From Dioscorea cayenensis subsp. rotundata (Eukaryota > Streptophyta > Magnoliopsida > Dioscoreales > Dioscoreaceae): a stretch of 64,000 nucleotides of DNA. This document shows, piece by piece, positions 40,215 to 52,955 of the stretch. Every line of letters starts with the position of its first letter. Within the stretch, counting starts at the first letter, position 1. The stretch spans positions 1,089,501-1,153,500 of the forward strand of contig NC_052474.1 in NCBI RefSeq assembly GCF_009730915.1. Direction: 5' to 3'. Below the pieces are notes generated by a model. The model saw nothing but the letters and a program-made list of their open reading frames with translations, did no database searches and was not told the DNA's origin. Position numbers and translations under genes: made by a program.

Positions 40215-41265
40215 AAACAGGTAATTGTTCACGCTACAATCTTCTGGTGGCTTTCAGATTGCATTTCAAGAAAGTGTGGAATGAAATGGTAATGACACAT
40301 GGTAAGTATAATTGTGTAACTAGTATTCCACATTGACCAGTGACATTATTAGCATTTTGCTAATTCAATTTGTTCATATGTTGTTCCAACATCCACTTCA
40401 CAATTGGCTGTTCAAATTGACTAGGGGTTCAAATACAGTCTTACAAATTGTTTCCTTTTTGATACTGATGTAAGAAAATGGAAGATAACTGGACTCTCAA
40501 GACATTACAAAGTCTATATAGTTTTGGTATTCAGTCAGATTCTTTTGATGCCTTTCAGTGTTGGTACAGGGTTGAAATGCTTGCAGAATCATTTGTTTTT
40601 TTTTACTGCAAACAACAATTTCCTGCAGGAAATGCTACCAAGAACTTTATATATTTGGGCATTTTATTCATTTTGTGGGAGATAATGATCCCATATTATT
40701 TTTATTTTTCAAAAAAGTGGATGAATCACTGAATGATCCCATTCCCATTTTAGATGCAGAGATCTACTTATCTTAGTGTTTGCACAAAATCCCAATTGAG
40801 CTGTGTGACCCTCACATCACATGGTTGATGTCTCACTATAAAACAGGTCTCAACTGCCGGAGGATTTGATCATGCTTGTGAATGGGACAGCACAGCTAGC
40901 ATATTTAGTGAGAACTTGGGATGGAAGTCATGGGCCATCCCATCTTTTCCTCTTTCAATTGAACTTCATTTAATTTAATTTAATTTAATTTAATTTAATT
41001 TAATTTAATTTAATTTCAGGATGCTACGTGTTTGTTGGCCACTGTCCACTTATACGAGATTTAGAAAAAAGGTTATAGTGGCCTGGACCTGGTCCCTCTC
41101 AATCACACTCAATGGTGGGTCCCCTCTTGCCGTTTCTATGTTTCTCCTTTTTTTTAAAAAAAATATATATATATTTAAAACCCCACTTTTCCCTTGATTG
41201 GGATTTTAAAAAAAAAATTAGGAAAAAAAATTATGCTGGGAAATGGACAAAAATAATATAAAATT
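40215..41265. other. Intergenic, with (TTTAA)n microsatellite
   Basis: No gene recognised. A pentanucleotide array (TTTAA)n of about 50 bp lies at about 40970-41018. A short plus-strand frame at 40478-40732 has no family resemblance. Confidence 0.5.
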
Positions 41266-41338
41266 TGGAGATGCGGGGGATCGAACCCCGTGCCTCTCGC
41301 ATGCAAAGCGAGCGCTCTACCATTTGAGCTACATCCCC
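41266..41338 (-). tRNA. tRNA-Ala (UGC anticodon)
   Basis: 73 nt on the minus strand, no intron. The acceptor stem GGGGATG pairs with CATCTCC and contains the G3:U70 wobble pair that identifies alanine tRNAs. The D arm (GCTCAAATGGTAGAGC), anticodon stem-loop (CTCGC TTTGCAT GCGAG, anticodon TGC) and T arm (CGGGG TTCGATC CCCCG) all fold. The A and B boxes for RNA polymerase III are intact. A TTTT terminator follows within about 7 nt, and a CAA motif lies just upstream, both usual for plant tRNA genes. Confidence 0.97.
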
Positions 41339-42299
41339 AGTTGTTACAATGCGAATTACAACAGACTATTGATCTTTATTAAAGTCTCAGCTCATTCACC
41401 CAACAGCATAATGATTGGGATTTAATAATTGTAAACATTTTAATACTTATCTAAATATCTTTCATCATTTCATTTAACCAACCGCTCTTATAATATTTCG
41501 CTTCCTTTTCATTTTTTAGTAGTAGCAAGAAAGTAATAATAATAATAATAATAAAGAACTTGGTGACTACCACAAGGCATATATAAACTTTCCCACTAAA
41601 TTGGTACAACTGTTTCTTCATTTCCTAATCAATATAGTGAAAACCTCACTCAATTCTATATGATAATTTTTCATTCTTATTTTTCCTCAATCCCCAAAGA
41701 CTATATTAACTTTGATTAGTGATAAAACTCTTATAATAAACAATATTAAATAGCAATCTTCTTCGTTTGATGAGTAATGAGCATGGGATTGAGAGAGCTA
41801 GTGGTTGTCACCACGTTACCATAAGTAATGGTCTAGAATGCCACCATATAATAAAATAACAAAAAAAAAAAAGGTCATTTCTTTTTAACAACATGAAATG
41901 AATGAATGATGTCGTTGGGTGGTGGAGAAAGCTACCTTTGCTTCGCTTACAATGGAAGGCCCCACCTTCCCCTCCCTTCCCTTTCCCTAAAGTTCATATA
42001 TATATATATATATAATTTTTCAATTAATCTTAAAACATTTAAGTGTCACAATTACATGGTTTTCAAATTATATATACAAGAATATAATGTTGATCCCCAC
42101 AATTATCAAAAAGAATGATGGAGTGTTTCAACTACCTTCAAAAACCTTACAGCTATTCTCTTGTGATTAGTTGTCCTTCTTCTTCTCCTTCTTCTTCTTC
42201 TTCTTCATCCCTTCTATTACTGCTACTACTACTTACTATATATCATCAACCCAACCCCTTTCTCACATCTCATCTCTTCCTCATTCTCTCAACATAACA

Positions 42300-43003
42300 A
42301 TGGCCATCATCCATACTACATTCTCCCTAGTTATCACCATTGCCCTCCTTTCCCCTACTTCCATTGCTCAACAACCACCCACTCCTCCTGCTAACAATCC
42401 TCCTCCGGCCAACAATCCTCCTCCAGCCAACACTCCTCCTCCCACTCCTCCGGCCAACACTCCTCCTCCCACTCCTCCGGCAAACACTCCACCACCCTCA
42501 CCTCCAGCCAACACTCCTCCCCCCTCTCCTCCGGCCAACACTCCTCCACCTTCTCCTCCTGCCAACACTCCTCCACCTTCTCCTCCTGCCAACACTCCTC
42601 CACCCACTCCTCCTTCCAACACTCCTCCACCTTCTCCTCCGGCCAACACTCCCCCACCTTCTCCTCCGGCCAACACTCCCCACCCTCCCCTCCGGCAACT
42701 CCACCCCCAGTTGCAACTCCTCCACCAGCATCTCCACCACCGCCGGCAACCCCACCACCAACTCCAGTCCCAGCTAAATCACCACCTTCACCAGCACCAG
42801 CACCGGCTCCTTCATCCAAGTCACCAGCACCATCTCCGGCATCCGTAGGTACACCGGCATCATCTCCATCACCATCCGTCTCTTCTCCTTCAGTCTCACC
42901 AACAGTAGCGCCTACTTCCGCCGATGGCTCAAACTCTTACGTGCATGGCGTTTGCATGGGCTTGCTTGCCTTCGCTGCTGGTGGACTTGCTCTCCTTCTT
43001 TAG
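42300..43003 (+). CDS. Classical arabinogalactan protein with a 1-bp shift
   Basis: A GPI-anchored proteoglycan core of the plasma membrane and cell wall. A signal peptide (about residues 1-23, ending SIAQQ) is followed by a long Pro-rich domain of ANTPPPSPP/ANTPPPTPP repeats, then a Pro/Ala/Ser-rich region (KSPPSPAPAPAPSSK). The end is a hydrophobic C-terminus (MGLLAFAAGGLALLL, TAG) typical of a GPI attachment signal. The frame breaks at a C4 run (42678-42681): as written the product becomes a His/Leu-rich tail ending at 42848. With one more C the frame continues to the GPI signal, giving 234 residues, which is surely the real protein. The Pro residues are expected to be hydroxylated and O-glycosylated. 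SPP/TPP repeats also recall extensins, but Tyr is lacking. Confidence 0.9.
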
Positions 43004-45720
43004 AGATTTATGATTTATGATTTATGATTTATATTATATATATTATTATGTACTATTTGGTGGTTATGATCTTTTGGGTGAATGTGTTTAGATTTTTTTA
43101 GGTTGGTACTAGCACTACTTGTCTTATTTCCTTGTTGTCATTTTTATTTTTTATTTTTTATTTGGGTTGTGTATGGGTGGTGGGATTTCAGATTTTCTTT
43201 ATATATTACCATCATTTTGGATTAGAGAATAAAAGTGAGTTGATTCTTGTTTGTGTCATTCAGTTGTTGCTGGCTTGACTTTTTACTCTGTTTTTTTTCC
43301 CTAGATTATAATTACAGAGCTGGTACTTTCAAAATTAATCACAACTCTTACAATCATAAATTCAAATAATGGCAATATGAGCCTTATCACATTTCACCAT
43401 TTCATCTAGTATTATTATTTTTCTTTTATAAATACGGCTATTATAAATCAAAGATGCATGCATAATAAAAAATGAATATATGGTCATACATGCACTTTCA
43501 TTAGATAATATAAAATTTGAGCAACTGTGAATCCGTTATAACCACTTTATCTAATAGATTTTGAACATATGTGATGAAAATTTTAAATCAATATATTTCA
43601 CATTTAAATTAATATTACTAGACTAAAAGTCCACTGGTGACTCTAACTATTTTATACTTCATGTTTTTTTTTTTACTAATAAGCTACAAACACTTTTTAT
43701 TTAAAAGATTACTAAAAAAACAGATAAATACGAAAGTACATCAATTATGATGGCTTACAAATTTTTTGAAAAATCTCTTTTTTCTGTGATTATGAAATGA
43801 TAAAAATACTGTTTTTTCTACCGGCAATCCACTGTATATGTCTTTCACCTAATTCTTTCAGTATTTTTTAATTAAAAAATTTATTTTGGGTGTTATTTTA
43901 TAAATAGAAATTCGTACGTAGCTTTTTGTGGTGATGTGACAAAAGCATTTCATGTGTTCAGTGGCAGTGGTAGTAGTCCAAAAGAAGAAAAATTCATTGT
44001 TTAGGTGTAGTGGCAACATGCTTGCAGCTTAAGAATGTTTCCTGTCATGGCGGTAGTTAGTTATAGACTATTGATGTTGGAATGAAAAGAATTAGCATGA
44101 AATTTGGTAAATACTCCAACAATAAATCATAACATAAATTTTTCATGAATAAATCAATTACAATACATTATTCTTGGTTTCAGTGAATGGAAAATATCAA
44201 ATTAGGCCATACAACAAAAAAAAAAAAAATTTGTTATTTTTATTTTGTTTTTATTAAGACCAAAATAGATGATTCAAGAATTTTATCTTTCAATCTATGA
44301 TTTGAGAAAGAGACAGTAAATATGAATAATAAAAAAATAAAAAAAATATTTAGTAAATTAGTTTTAAAATATTAAAAAAATTGAAAAGAGTTTTTGTTTC
44401 AATTTTTCAATATATATATATATATACATACACACAAAATATATGAGGCCCAATAATAATAATAATAATAGCATGCTTCAAAATGATTGATATATTTTTA
44501 TTTGATATGCATGATATATTTTTAGATATTGTTGTAACATGTGAGACCTTATATCTTACAAAAGAAAAATTGGATAAGACGCAATTTTATTAAAATATAA
44601 ATCCATTTAATTTTTATTTATCAAGTATTTTCTTTTTTTATTTAAAACAATTTATACGGTACACACCGCCAACATTATGCTTTTCTTATTAGTTAAATAT
44701 ATGTATTTTTTTTGTACTGTTTTATTATGCACACTTTGTACCCGCCTTTTTGCTTCTAATGATTACGGGCTATATCCAATATATATATATATATATATAA
44801 ATACGTCAAAGTCTATTTACTTTTAATATAAAAAATTTTAATTAAAAAATACAAACTTTACCCAAAGAGGAAATCCCAATACAACCAAATATAGTCTAGT
44901 GATAAAAGAAATTTTTTTTTTCATGCGGAGTACATATGTTTAAATTCTATCTGAAATATAATAAATAAGATTTTGTATAACGGTTGTGAAAGATAGGCTC
45001 TCCATATTTAAGTTTTAATAAAAATAAAAAGCATCCCACTTCACACTCACAAGTTCAAACAAAGCACAAAACAGTATGATATAGAATTTTTTTTTAAAAA
45101 AATAAAATGGATAAATCATTTATTTATTAAAAAAAAATTTAAAAAAAACACCAAAAAAAAATAACATTAAAAGTCCTTAAGTGATAATTAAATATGCAAA
45201 AGAGTCATCAAAGACTTGAATCCTCTATGATAACAATATTGACTACATTAATAATATCATGAAAAACTATTCAATGGACACCAGCTCATCTTCCTCAATG
45301 ATAACCTCTACTTTTCTTTTACAATAATATCATGATTTTCAATTATAAAGGCGGCTATCAATGGTGATGAAATGCATGCACATTTATATAATAAGAGTAC
45401 TGGTTGGCTTTTGCTTTGCACATTTAGATAATAAGAGTAGTGGTTGGGTTCTGCTTTATGTCTAGCTCAGTTGTGACTTGTGAGTCATCATAACTCCACT
45501 TCAATCCCAAATTAATTATTAACAATATAATTTCAACTCTCAACATTGCTAACCCACACAAAAATCAAATTAAATTAACATAAACAAACAAATCATCTTA
45601 TAAACTCAAATAACAAAGACTAGAACAAAGTAACATTGATACAAAACCACAAACACAATGATAAAAATTAAACAACAAGTCTTATGAACATAAATATAAT
45701 TAAATTGCACTGCCTCTTGC
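43004..45720. other. Intergenic AT-rich spacer between convergent wall-protein genes
   Basis: A run of GATTTAT repeats directly follows the AGP stop, and AATAAA (near 43228) is a likely polyadenylation signal. The remainder is AT-rich with small (TA)n tracts near 44410 and 44780. No gene recognised. Confidence 0.5.
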
Positions 45721-46612
45721 CTAGCCCAAGAGTGCAATGCCACAACCTGCAAGCATAACACTTATCAAAACTCCCCGGCCACCAACTCCGGCAGCACCAT
45801 TCTTTGTCGTGGTGGCTGGAGATGGTGTCGTCGGAGAAGATGGATTATTTGAAGGTGAAGATGGTGTGGAAGGGGAGCCTGAGCTTCCTCCCGGGGAAGA
45901 CGGTGTCGAGGGGCTAGTGGAGCCGGATACAGTGACGGCGAGTTTCATCCCTTGTGAACAATGCCCGGCCGTGCCACAGACAAAGTATCGAGTTCCCGAT
46001 CCGGTGAGGGTGATCTTTGTATCCATGTCAGTATAGGAATTAATCGCGTTGCTTGTAGAACATGAATTATAATCCGACTCTTTAACTTCAGTGACCGAAT
46101 GAAGTGGAGTATATTGAAACTCTGATAATAGAATGAAAAAACTCAAGCTTATATATTTATAAAATTAAAATCACTTAAATTTATATAATAATAAATATAA
46201 GAATGTATTATAAATCTTTATTTAAATTATCGTCTACCCAAAAAACAAGAAAATATCAGTTAATATTTTACTGCTATATATAGTTTATTTTTTATTTTTT
46301 ATAAACATAGATAAATTATAAGCTCAAACTCTCATCTTATGAACTATAAGTTTGAAAGAAAAATAAAATACTAATTCTATTATTACAGATATTATATTAT
46401 TAGATAATTCATAAAAATAAATTAAAACTATGTTGCAATTACAAATTATGCTCACCTAGAACATCACCCTTATTGAAGGTTTTCCCGGAAACCCAAGTAC
46501 TATAATCAACTCCTGTAGACCAGCCTTGTGAGTCTCCGACAATGTAGTTAACGGCGATGGTCGGGGCAGCGACGGCGAGGAAGACGGCGACAGCTAAACT
46601 TAGTTGAGCCAT
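45721..46612 (-). CDS. Uclacyanin-like blue copper protein (phytocyanin), GPI-anchored
   Basis: Two exons, 46456-46612 and 45721-46121, join in phase 1 to give 185 residues. Signal peptide about 1-21. The plastocyanin-like domain (about 22-117) has copper ligands His60, Cys101, His106 and Met111 (YFVCGTAGHCSQGMK) and the disulphide pair Cys73-Cys107. Met as the axial ligand points to the uclacyanin/plantacyanin type rather than stellacyanin (Gln). A Ser/Pro/Thr-rich linker (about 118-160) fits arabinogalactan glycosylation, and the hydrophobic end (GVLISVMLAGCGIALLG) is a GPI signal. It would sit outside the plasma membrane as an electron carrier or wall protein. It converges on the AGP gene. 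Confidence 0.92.
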
Positions 46613-48822
46613 GAATAATTAATCTTCAAACTAGGCTAAAGGTTATTGCAAGTATGAATATGTAAGTGGAGAACAATGAGAAGTAACATGTATACATATA
46701 TATATATATATATATATATAGTTGGAGGATGATGACATTTTCTTAATTTTAATGGTTTTGTTGGATTTGTTGGGATTAATTTTTTAGGTTATTCTACTTG
46801 CTTCACCAGCTCCCATCTCTTTGCCTAACTAATGCTTGACTTCAAAGAAAGTTGGCATGCCTAAAGCTAAGAACACCATTCACTAAAAACATATAATATT
46901 ATTACATTATTGGAGGCATCACTATAACAATAAGATATCAAAATCATTATCTGTTGACTAATATATAACCTACTTCAATATTGATACTAATAGTTTTTTT
47001 TTTTTTTAATGAGATAAATTTATCAATTAATTTAATGAATATTGTAAAAAAGAATTGATCTCTCGATCTATCAATAGTAATACAAAATAATTTGCCTAAC
47101 TTTAGAAATAACTATGTGATGATTATTTTTTTAATTTTATTTATTTATTTATTTATATTTGATGTATAAACTCTTAATTTTAATTATCTAATAGATGTAA
47201 TGTATAATCTAATGTAAGTAAGTGTTTTAATTGATTGTGGGGTTAGGTGATGAGAGTAGGTGTTTTTTTTCTATTTGTTCAAATTTGGTTGCACGTTACA
47301 ATGATTTGTGGGAGATGGATTTGGTGTAGTATGGACTAAAAAAGAGACGTATCGGAACCAACTACCGGACACGCGGAGCCTACATAATTGAGAGCCATGC
47401 ACCACAACATTCAATAAAGTGTTGTTTAGACGTTCCTTTATCCAGTTTATCCAATTATGTACTCATTATTTATCTCCACCCAAATGTGTGTACAAGCCAT
47501 CTCGCATGGTCACCACTAAAGATTTTTGTTTTAATTTTTTTTTAAATGTGACAAATATCACCTCATAAAAAAAATTGTCAAACGAAAAAAATAAATATAA
47601 TGATGCACAAGTAATAATGACTAATACGTGCTGCAAGAGAGTTAGAAGCTTTAAGAGCGTTGGAGCCTTTGCGAGGCTATCACTGTTGCAAGAAAGCCGG
47701 TGATTTTATGAGGCCGTCACCGCCATGAGAGAGTGAGATTGTCATCGCTGCAAGAGAGTCGGAGGCTTTGCGAGCCATTATCGGCAAGTCAGTGGAGAAT
47801 GTCATCAATAAATGTAAATAATCTCTTTCACACACCTTGGTATGAAGCTAGCTTTTGTTTATTGTCTTTGGGGGTAAGTATAAACAATGTCTTTTGCAGG
47901 ATTTTAATTCACAGCAAAAATTGCTATGAGTTGAAATCTTACAAAAAGAGTTTTAGTGATAAGTTGTTTCATATGTAAAAAATAGTTTTACATCAAACCA
48001 AACATTAAAAAATAAATTTTACATATAAAATTACTTATATCACACCTACTTATCTTTATTTATTGCCAACCAAACAATTTTTTAATAATTTTTTTACATA
48101 TTTTTATGTGAGACGTGTTAATACGAGGAATAATGATCACATGTTGATCAAAATAATATATATTCAAGACCAAATCGATATAATACTATATATTTTTTTT
48201 TATCATTTAACTCTGAAGAGATAAAAAAATATGATTCTTTCAACTAAAATCCAATAAATAATGAGTAAATAATATTATATAATAATATATCTATAATATC
48301 ATACATGTTTGGACCCTTTGCATGCCTCCGCACTTAATGTCCACATAACTTTCCACTATGCTAGGCAATGTTTGACAAATAATTGTTTTTTTAGGTGTTG
48401 CGATGGTAGCCCACGCTGCCCACCCGTTAACCCAAATAATGAAAACCAAAACTACAAAAAGAGTCTCATAAACAATTGAATTAATATTGTTAAGATTGAC
48501 CGTATGATTATATCATGGTATAATGCAGCTCCAGAAACCAAGCAAGGCTCGACGACCCTTTGGCTAAAAATCAGAGAAGTCCGGATTTTCTCGCCGCTGA
48601 GATTCGGTTCCTGAAGTTCCTTTGCCGAGTCCCTCATCCCCGCGAGGAAAGTAGAGTCATTGTTCCCTCGCTTCCTGAGGATCTTTCGATCCTTCCTGCT
48701 TTTCTCTTTTTTCTTTTCGTCGAGCCGGCTCTATTTCCCACTCTTTCGCGATTTCGCTCAACCCCTATTGTTTCTTTAGATCTTTTTATTTCAAATGAAC
48801 GTCGTTTATCCACTTTTTCAAA

Positions 48823-48860
<38 letters not shown>

Positions 48861-50224
48861 TAAAAATAAAATCCTTTTTGAGCACCCCCACTCTTTATAA
48901 GTCATCTTGGTAAATCCATACCTTTGTAATAAGACATGAGGCACTCTTCCCTTAGCTGCCAATCTGTCTAAAAGTTTTATTTCATTCTCTGGTTATCAAC
49001 TCTAAATCACTATTTTTATATCATTCCCTAATTATCAGCTCCAAATGTGATCTAGCAACTTCCATTATATGCTTTAGTAATATTATAGTAACTTTTTTGT
49101 TTTACCCTCCAAATATTATTATATTTGCCATACTTTATACCTTGTAAAATATCAGCACAATCAGTAAATATAGTATCTATCTTTAAATTTCCTTCCCGAG
49201 CACATCCTAAGGTAATTAATAATAATAATAATAATAAAAGCTTCCATTTAAGCCTTGATTCAATACAAAAGAATTCAAGTTCTCCCCTCAAGAAACAATT
49301 GAGTCTAAGTTGGAAGGTTGGCTTGAAAGCTGAAGGAGACCTAAAACACCATGCATCTTCATAAATGATGAATATTTGTTTAAAATATTTTTTTTTATAT
49401 AAAAAATATATACTACTGATTATTATTCAATTAATTCTGTCAAACACATTTCAATCTTTCACTTTAAAAAATATAAAATTGATTGAGAAATATTAAAATC
49501 CCTTATTAAACTAAAGATAAGAGTTAATTTTTTTTTAAAAAAAAACATAATACTTATTTAGATATAAAATTTTGTAAATATCACTTATTTAAAAAACAAA
49601 AAGAGTATATGATATGACTCCCAACCAAAGAACTTTTATCATTATTTTATAAAGATTTAAAATTAACATTGAACTCCAAAATGAAATCTTGCTCAAATGA
49701 GAAATTTTTTTTTGTTTTAAACTCTAAATAATTTTTAATTACTTGAGAATGAGAATGGTATGCACTAATTTGATTTAGGGAAAATAATACAAATATAAAA
49801 TAATAAATCTTTTCTTTATGGAGCTATAAAAAAAAAAAAATTGCTTAAAATTCAACCATGTAGCAGCCGTTGTCAAACCAATGAATTCACACATGACCTG
49901 TCTAAAATCTTATAAGCAGATCTCTCTCATAACCACCGCTAATTAATGGTCCATAAAGAAAGAAAGTTTAGGCCCAAAAAATGCTTAATAGCTTTGACAC
50001 GTAATAGAATGAGAGGCAGCTATATATTGACTTTAAATTACATTGATGATCATCTGCTCAAACAAATAACAACTTGGGAAATTATTAATTATTATTAGTT
50101 AAAGTAGTACATCAAATTCAATTTCCACAACCAATGTTTAACAAACATTAAGCAACCAGTGTACTCAGATATGTCCAACTTTGAGAACTTTGTGGCTCAG
50201 AAACAACACAAACATAACAAATAA
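46613..50224. other. Intergenic; microsatellites and a GC-richer patch
   Basis: Mostly AT-rich. (TA)n tracts lie near 46692-46722 and 48826-48856. A GC-richer patch at about 48540-48790 has a plus-strand frame (48560-48913) that runs into the (TA)n tract and resembles nothing I know. A patch at 47630-47800 holds weak internal repeats (GCAAGAGAGT, GAGGCTTTGCGAG). No gene is supported. Confidence 0.5.
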
Positions 50225-51370
50225 CTAATTCTCCACAGGAACAGTGACACTGATCATTAAGTTTGGACCAATTTGTTGAGAAGGCAGCATTGCAACAACA
50301 AGCCCTTTATGCTCATCAGATGATATGACTTGGAAGGAAACGTGAACAGGCTTGTTCTCCGAGACGAAGTACAAATCTCCAGCTTCAAGTTCATCCCAAC
50401 CAGCTACACTCAGCTTGTCAGAAAAACAGTTCGCCGGTGGTGTCTTTGATGAGCCACTTGCAAAGTTCTCAACCTTCAAACAATCTCCAGAGTGGTCATT
50501 GACAAACAATAAGAATTCAGAAACATGATTGTTTTCAATCAAGTGATGAACAAGAGCTTGCAAATCTGAAGACCGAGGAGCCTTGTAGAGGATGGTCCTG
50601 GGGGTTGTACTAATGCCTGAGATGAAATCAGTGGAAGTCCGGGTAGGAGTTTTGAAATAGTTGAGATGAAATATGTTTGCCTCTGAGAACTCGCCCTGAA
50701 CTTGCATTTCCCTGTGAGTTCTTGCCCATGTTTTAAGGAAACGGGTCATGAAGAGGTGGTCAGTGAGGAGGATGCTCCAGCTGATCCCAATTGAGTACCC
50801 ATCTCCTTGAAACTCTGTCACCTGAAATTCATTAACTCTTTCTTTTATGTATGTATGTATGTAAAAAATGTACGGCATGTAAATGATGAAGTATGGTTTT
50901 CATTGTTTCACCTGAACATAAAAGAGAGGCCAGAACTGGGAATCCTCATGTTGGATGTCCATCCAGTATGCCAGCATCTCCTCCTTGGCTTCTCTATCTT
51001 CACCACTCAGGAACTCGTCCATGCTTGTGTCTACCACAGCTTGCACGAGCCTAATGCCAGCATCATTGTACTTGATTTCCCAATACCCATCTTTCTCTCC
51101 ATCCTTCCTCAGCCTTCCCGCAAGTAATGGCTCCTCAGGAATTATATGGTTAAGAGACTCCTTAAGATGTGCTGCCAGGGTTGCCGTTGTTTCCTCCTTG
51201 CTTGACGTATGGTAATACAGGAGGATGCATGCATGGCTTCGCAGGAGAGTATCGGCACTTGTTGGTGATGGGAGTGAAATGCGACGTGCCTGGCCAGGCT
51301 CGGCAGCCCTCCCTGGCGTCACAGTCTGAATTGCTTCAATGTGGAGCTGCTTGCGAGAAGAGTTGGCCAT
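50225..51370 (-). CDS. BAHD-like acyltransferase family protein lacking the catalytic His
   Basis: Two exons (50912-51370 and 50225-50821, phase 0) encode 351 residues. The N-terminal half looks like the BAHD/HXXXD fold: LHIEAIQTVTPGR, a LLYYH strand, LKESLNHIIPEEPLLAGRLR and DAGIRLVQAVVD. After the intron, GDGYSIGISWSILLTDHLF lines up with the family's GG-AIGVSISHKIADG, so the H of HXXXD is Ile here while the D remains. No DFGWG is seen; VAGWDELEAGD stands near that place. The protein is about 80-100 residues shorter than usual BAHD enzymes (430-460), mostly in the linker between lobes. It is therefore probably not a normal acyl-CoA transferase. Some BAHD-like plant proteins such as CER2 act without the motif, but no link is claimed. 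Confidence 0.75.
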
Positions 51371-51403
51371 TGTGGTTGCAAATTTGTATCTTCTGAACTC
51401 TTC

Positions 51404-51410
51404 TTATATA
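51404..51410 (-). promoter_or_regulatory. TATA box of the BAHD-like gene
   Basis: TATATAA on the minus strand, about 34 bp upstream of the ATG. This implies a very short 5' UTR. Confidence 0.5.
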
Positions 51411-52955
51411 GAGCTGGGCTGAGGGAAGCGGACGTGATAGTAACCTTGCATATAGTCAAAACTACAAAAATTGAATCCTGATTTTAGAGCATTCACCACA
51501 TCTGCACGCCACATATTATAACTTCCTAAGTTGGATATGAAGGCCATCAATTCTCTTGACCATAGACATTTTTTTTTCCTGTTTGAACGCTCAGTCACAA
51601 GTTGGAGCTTTCTTAAATAGTCATCAAGTTCATCTAAAGAGGTCTCAATTAAGAGCTTCTACCATATAGTTGTGTAGTCACTTGAACAAGGGACATTCGC
51701 TCAAGTCTCCTAATTAATACACCATAAAGAGCAAACTCAAAGTTCACATCTGAAAAAAACTTTTAGAGAAACAGTGCAAACACAAACATTTATTCTGTTT
51801 AACCTACGGTTAACATTTGCAAGAAAAAAAAATGATCTGATGAAATCAACATATGACTCCATGAACAAATTTTCAAACCCAATATATCACCCTATTAACT
51901 CCAATCTCAATACTATAACAATTGTAAACTCAAACATGCATTTTTTTCTTTCTGATGGTTGAGCTGATGCACCAAATGTCTTGAACAATGACATAACGGT
52001 GAGAAAATTAGGCCCCCTAAACAAACATTATCATCAATTAGTAGCTGGGTGGTGTAAGCAAGCAAACCTAAATTGATGTAGCTTCAGTATATAGTACTGG
52101 ACTTAAAGGATAGCAGTGGCAATTGCTACAATGTCTTTTAAATAAATAAGAAAACAGCTGTTTTTTCCTGCCTCAGTGATCAAAATAATAGGGGCTGGGA
52201 AATGGCTCAACAGCTGTGTCTCCCTTCAGTGATGATCAAATTAATATGGGCTGTGAAATGGGGCCACAAATGGAGTTAAGAGTTTAGTAAGAGTTTAGTC
52301 CTAACACAGCTGATCTAATTTATTTCTGAGAGAGTGAGAGTCAACACCATCATGGACTCCTACCCAACCAAAATTAAGAAATGAAATTGAATACTGCAGG
52401 AAAGACTGCCCAGCAAACCTTTGGGTAATATATCAGCCATGAAGGAGCATTTATGCAACACAAGAAACTATTTAGTAATTCAAGATATGTTTTGGCAATT
52501 GCTGTGGAAAGCTCAACAATAAAATATTGTAGACAAAAAATAATATTCAAGGGAGCAGATTTCTTACCTGAATTTGCCATTATACCAAAGGACATAACCA
52601 ACCGGGTTTCTCTGCACAGGAAAAAGAAAGCATTGCAGATTAGTTATTGCAAAATTGCACATAGTTAAAACTAATAGAGGAAAGAAACAAAGTAATGATA
52701 TCATCGGCTAGGGTTTGGTTGAATGAATGAAGAAAATATGCAATGCAGCACCAGAGGAGATCCATAGAAAAATAAACGTTGAGCTAAAGACTATAATGAA
52801 GCATTCATGTAACAGGGTTTTCTTAGCATCCCACTCAGTTTCTCTTTATCCAATATCAACAGATGGTGTGCTGTATTACATATGGCATCAGAAGCAATTG
52901 TACCAAGAAAAAAAAGTGCGGGAAACATAATGTAACAGATAAACAGGTGCCGATC

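Noticed and set aside
39181-40232. Long open frames on both strands across the second gap
   Set aside because: Same artefact: the 1000-N filler contains no real sequence.
40478-40732. 84-codon plus-strand frame with aromatic residues
   Set aside because: No homology or promoter context; probably chance in AT-rich sequence.
42368-42819. Gly-rich and Glu/Trp-rich minus-strand frames over the AGP gene
   Set aside because: Antisense shadows of the Pro-rich repeat; the AGP has signal peptide and GPI ends on the plus strand.
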